In this document: piece by piece, positions 60,449 through 64,000 of the stretch
Position numbering within the stretch: the stretch's first letter is position 1
Layout of the letters: each line of letters opens with the position of its first letter
Assembly: GCA_039707465.1 (NCBI GenBank)
Contig: CM077643.1
Location: 376,953,919-377,017,918 of the forward strand
From: Rhabdophis nuchalis
Taxonomy: Eukaryota > Chordata > Lepidosauria > Squamata > Natricidae
DNA length: 64,000 nt
Direction: 5' to 3'
Notes under the pieces: generated by a model
Told to the model about the DNA's origin: nothing
The model's input: only the letters and a program-made list of their open reading frames with translations
Databases searched by the model: none
Program-made: the position numbers and the translations under genes

Positions 60449-60731
60449 CTGCAAAGGAGCGACATTAATGTTTTATGAAAGATTCACTTGCATTACAACG
60501 CAGAAATCTTTCTGCTTTCCACATTCTGTAGTGTGGGGTGGGATGCTATGCTAGACACATACATGCAGAATAGCAGCATTCTGATTCATGTCTCTTTATT
60601 TTTTAAATTTCACACCCAAAAAATTATGACACAAATTTCATTATATTTTCAGGTTACTGTGATCATCACTATAATTTAGGCTCTAGGGCAAAACAGACGT
60701 TGGCCAATCCATAGCTTGTATTTCACTACAG

Positions 60732-60867
60732 CAGGGGTGTCAAACTCGCAGCCCAAGGGCTGGATGTGTCACGCACTGCCCATGCTCATCCCTGTTTTAG
60801 TGAAGGGGGGAAAAGTTGTGATACGTCACATGATGACAATGTGATGACGCGAGTTTGACACCCCCCG
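60732..60867. mobile_element. hAT MITE, CAGGGGTGTCAAACTC family
   Basis: CAGGGGTGTCAAACTCGCAGCCC ... GCGAGTTTGACACCCCCCG with duplication CACTACAG / CACTAAAG (60724-60731, 60868-60875). Confidence 0.87.
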
Positions 60868-61096
60868 CACTAAAGGATGTGCTTCAGTCTAGGAAGCTGG
60901 TCAGTTCTCACTTGTGAGACTTCAGCTCTCTTGTGAAAAAAATAGCTCTGACGCCTTGGAGCTAATATGCACACATAAAACTTTAGCATAATCTCTACTT
61001 AGGTGATGCTGAAAGTAAAGCACAATGGAATTATCTACAAGCTTGGTAATGTTGAACCAGGGGTTCTCTTTAAATAGCCTTGTCCAAAATGAACAA

Positions 61097-61699
61097 GGGA
61101 TGTGGTAGCTCAGTGGCTAAGATGCTGAGCTTGTCAATCAGAAAGGTTGGCAGTTCAGCGGTTCAAATCCTTAGCACCACGTAACGGAGTGATCTCCCAT
61201 TACTTGTCCCAGCTTCTGCCAACCTAGTAGTTCGATAACACATAAAAATGCAAGTAGAAAAATAGGAACCACCTTTGGTGGGAAGGTAACAGCATTCTGT
61301 GTGCCTTCAGCATTTAGTCATGCCAGTCACAGGATGACAGAGATGTCTTTGGACAGCGCTGGCTCTTTGGCTTTATAATGGAGATGAGCACCGCCCCCTA
61401 GAGCAGTGCTTCTCAACCTTCCCAATGCTGCGACCCTTTAATACAGTTCCTCATGTTGTGGTGACCCCTAAACATAACATTGGTGTCTCAGTTCCTAAGA
61501 TCATCAAAAATATGTGTTTTCTGATGGACTTAGGCGACCCCTGTGAAAGGGTCCCCAAAGGGATCCAGACCGAAGAGTAGCACATGTGTGCAAGGGGAAC
61601 CTTTACCTTACCTAAAATAAACTGGATATTCTTTGACAGCAGCATCAATGGCCATAGTGCTTCTATGCTTGCTTGCTTTTTATTTAGATATCCATACTT
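61097..61699 (+). mobile_element. SINE + SPIN composite, copy B (with shared 3' flank)
   Basis: Plus-strand Sauria-type SINE from GGGATGTGGTAGCTCAGTGGC. The SPIN-like insert starts at 61404 after CCCTAGAG, the same SINE position as copy A. A ~30-bp deletion near 61572 removed the SPIN right end and the second duplication. After the SINE tail (61613) about 87 bp of the same flank as copy A follows, ending CCATACTT. Confidence 0.9.
61404..61572. mobile_element. SPIN-like hAT MITE in SINE (copy B, right end deleted)
   Basis: CAGTGCTTCTCAACCTTCCCAATGCTGCGACCC ... GACTTAGGCGACCCCTGTGAAAGGGTC, then deleted after GGATCCAGACC. The left flank CCCTAGAG is the reverse complement of copy A's duplication. 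Confidence 0.83.
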
Positions 61700-61759
61700 C
61701 CGTAAAAAGAATTATCCAGTTGAAAAGGATTTTGGAGGTTATCTAGTCTAACATTCTAC

Positions 61760-62890
61760 ATTCTAACATTCAGAGAGGGGGCCAGGGCCATCTGGGAGTT
61801 ATGTGCTGCCTCTGGAGCCTCCAGAGTCAGACATCAGTGAGGCAGAGGAACAGGAGCAGCCTGTTCCCAGTGCGCGCATGTGCAGAGCTGCCAGAAGGCA
61901 AGAACAGTTAAGACAAAAGGGATGACTTACAATACAATACAATAGCAGAGTTGGAAGGGACCTTGTAGGTCTTCTAGTCCAACCCCCTGCGTGGGCAGGA
62001 ACCTTATACCATTTCAGACAAATGGCTAACATCTTTTTAAAGACTTCCAGGGTTGGGGCATTCACAACTTCTGGAGGCAAGCTGTTCCAGAGGTTAATTG
62101 TTCTAACTGTCAGGAAATTTCTCCTTAGTTCTAAGTTGCTTCTCTCCTTGATTAGTTTCCACCCATTGCTTCTTGTCCTGCCCCCAGGTGCCTTGGAGAA
62201 TAGTTTGACTCCCTCTTCTTTGTGGCACCCTCTGAGATATCGGAACACTGCTATCGTGTCTCCCCTGGTCCTTCTCTTCATCAAACTAGACATACCCAGC
62301 TCCTGCAACCGTTCTTCATATATTTTAGCCTCCAGTCCCCTAATCATCTTGGTTGCTCTTCTCTGCACTCTTTCCAGAGTCTCCACGTCTTTTCTACATC
62401 GTGGCGACCAAAACTGTATGCAGTATTCCAAGTGTGGCCTTACCAAGGCACTATACAGTGGCATTAACACTTCACGTGATCTAGATTCTATCCCTCTGTT
62501 TATGCAGCCTAGAACTGTGTTGGCTTTTTTGGCAGCTGCTGCACACTGCTGGCTCATATTTAAATGGTTGTCCATTAGGATTCCTAGATCCCTCTCACAG
62601 TTGCTACTATTGAGCAAGTTACCACTTGGGAGCAACTTTGATCGTTCTGGTAGGTTTAAACTCTGAAGCTCCGTTTTGAATCTGTGGTCCATGTGGCCTT
62701 GCAAAGCTAATGGCCCATTAGGTCTTTGGCAGCGTTTCAAGGGAGATAAAGGTGGATGCTTATCAGCCTTATCCCAAAGGACTGTAGCAGACTTCTGTCG
62801 GGACTCTTTACAAACTATTTGTGACTCATTATGCGCTGTGACTGAACATAATTCACAGCCGTTGAAATAAAAAGAGGGTTTTGGGGACTA
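61760..62890. mobile_element. Unclassified repeat, possibly LTR, split by CR1
   Basis: 61760-61928 (TCTGGAGCCTCCAGAGTCAGACATC, GTGCGCGCATGTGCAGAGCTGCCAG) and 62628-62890 (GATCGTTCTGGTAGGTTTAAACTC ... GAAATAAAAAGAGGGTTTTGGGGACT, with AATAAA) look like two halves of one element around a CR1. The LTR idea rests on the polyadenylation-like end only. Confidence 0.35.
61929..62627 (-). mobile_element. CR1 LINE 3' end, 0.7 kb
   Basis: The minus-strand open frame keeps SSNCERDLGILMDNHLNMSQ, ANTVLGCINRGIESRSREVL and most of the CR1 C-terminus, losing the HLSEMV end through a small deletion near 62028. Very close to the copy at 38052. Tail (CAATA)n at 61929-61944. Confidence 0.93.
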
Positions 62891-63102
62891 AGCTTGTGTT
62901 TTTTACTGTCTCAGGAAGCCTAAGTCAGAACATTAGCATGACGTTTGGAAAAAGTCACATGACCGAGAATGCATACTTCACTAAATGACAAAAGCAAATC
63001 AGGGAATGCCAATTCTGTCAACATTTATGGAAAAAGAAGAAACAGTTGGCGATAGCTGTACTTCTATTACCAAGAAGAAGGTTCAAGTGGTAACCAGAAG
63101 CT

Positions 63103-63860
63103 TAGAACATAAGAACATAAGAACAGCCTTGCTGGAACAGGCCACAGCCCATCCAGTCCAGCCTTCTGTCTCACACAGTGGCTCACCATTTGCTTCAGAG
63201 TATTCCCAAGCAGATGTCTTCACCTGCTTATGATTCCCTGCAAATGGCATTGAGAAATATCCTGCCTATCTCTCCATGCTGGAGGGTGTCCTTAGGCATC
63301 CATAATGATAGCCATGGATACCCTTGTTCTCCATGAATTCGTCTAATCCTTTCTTAAAGGTGTCGAGGCTGACAGCTGTCACCACTTCTTCTGGCAGGGA
63401 GTTCCATAGATCAGTGAGCCTCTGGGTGAAAAAGTACTTCCTCTTATTTGTTTGAGGTCTAGCTATCAAAAGTTTCATGGAGTGCCCCCTAGTTCTAGTG
63501 TTGTGCGATAGGGAAAACAGTTTTCCCTTTTCTACTTTGTCCACACCGTGCATGATTTTGTAGACTTCAATCAGGTCACCTCTCAGGTGCTGTCGTTCTA
63601 GAGTGAAGAGGCCCAGCCGTTGCAGCCTCAGATGGTAAGGAAGGTGTTCCAGCCCCCTAATCATTCTGGTTGCCCTCCTCTGCACCTTTTCAAGCTTGAT
63701 TGAAAACCAGTCACAGAAGACATTCATTATGAGAGCCCCTTTGATTGGCCATGCTGTTGTATTCTGAATCAGTCTTAGTTCCTGGATGTGTTCAAGGGCA
63801 GCCCCATACAGAATGTGTTGCAGTAGTCTAGAAGTGAGGGAACTAAGGCACAAGTGACTA
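63103..63860 (-). mobile_element. CR1-clade LINE 3' end (second family)
   Basis: The 195-aa frame (63266-63853) includes LEKVQRRATRMIRGLEHLPY, HLRGDLIEVYKIMHGVDKVE and FTQRLTDLWNSLPEEVVTAV, similar to CR1 but a distinct family (L2/CR1-like). The 3' end includes AACATAAGAACATAAGAAC (tandem) near 63107. Confidence 0.8.
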
Positions 63861-63961
63861 TATTTGGAGGAATTAAGCTGAATAATTCATTCCATCTACA
63901 GGCACATGAATTATCTAGTAGAGAGATAATATCCTGAGTTTCATGATCATGCTCTTAACAA

Positions 63962-64000
63962 CAGGGGTCTCCAACCTTTGCAACTTTAAGTCTGAAGGGC
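63962..64000. mobile_element. Hairpin MITE, left arm only (window edge)
   Basis: CAGGGGTCTCCAACCTTTGCAACTTTAAG: start of another copy of the 135-bp hairpin family, cut by the end of the window. Confidence 0.85.

Noticed and set aside
61799..62740. A 313-aa protein
   Set aside because: CR1 tail joined by chance to flanking repeat sequence on both ends.

Overview
The window is vertebrate nuclear DNA, most likely from a squamate reptile and possibly a snake. The evidence is genes split by GT-AG introns, dense CR1 and CR1/L3-type LINEs, tRNA-derived SINEs of Sauria type, SPIN-like and other hAT MITEs, and many microsatellites. It contains parts of two host genes facing tail to tail. CHRNA2 (neuronal nicotinic acetylcholine receptor alpha subunit) is on the + strand, with its long penultimate coding exon at 5819-6911 and its last exon at 10664-10789. 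PTK2B (PYK2, a focal adhesion tyrosine kinase) is on the - strand, with 21 coding exons between 60448 and 17405. This convergent PTK2B/CHRNA2 order is the same as on human chromosome 8p21. Exons 1-4 of CHRNA2 lie left of the window, and the N-terminal FERM exons of PTK2B lie right of it.

Layout. 1-3350: a CR1/L3-type LINE with an intact 1036-aa endonuclease/reverse transcriptase frame (- strand). 3740-4620: GC-rich tract. 4620-5600: CR1 fragment, MITE and SINE. 5819-11500: CHRNA2 end and 3' UTR, with a repeat-filled intron. 11500-16950: convergent intergenic region made mostly of CR1 tails, SINEs and hairpin MITEs. 16950-17404: PTK2B 3' UTR. 17405-60448: PTK2B exons in the order FAT domain, proline-rich linker, kinase, Tyr402-type linker, FERM F3 (read from low to high coordinate). 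60449-64000: PTK2B intron with a SINE/SPIN composite, CR1 and other LINE tails.

PTK2B reads as one continuous open phase series from exon P1 to the TGA stop (2124 coding nt, 707 residues). Conserved features are the glycine loop, VAVK lysine, HRD, DFG, YY activation loop, APE, the SDIYAEIP autophosphorylation site, the PPPKPSRPKY proline-rich site and the FAT helices. A short exon expected between P16 and P17 was not found.

The most unusual content is mobile DNA. Two ~2.03-kb elements carry only an L1-type ORF1, have full target-site duplications and closely matching lengths, and look like a half-LINE (HAL1-like) family. One of them holds an L3 copy that itself holds a second L3 tip. A SINE carrying a SPIN-like hAT element occurs twice, 43 kb apart and inverted, sharing ~90 bp of 3' flank. 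A family of near-perfect hairpin MITEs shows 8-bp target-site duplications with a central TA.
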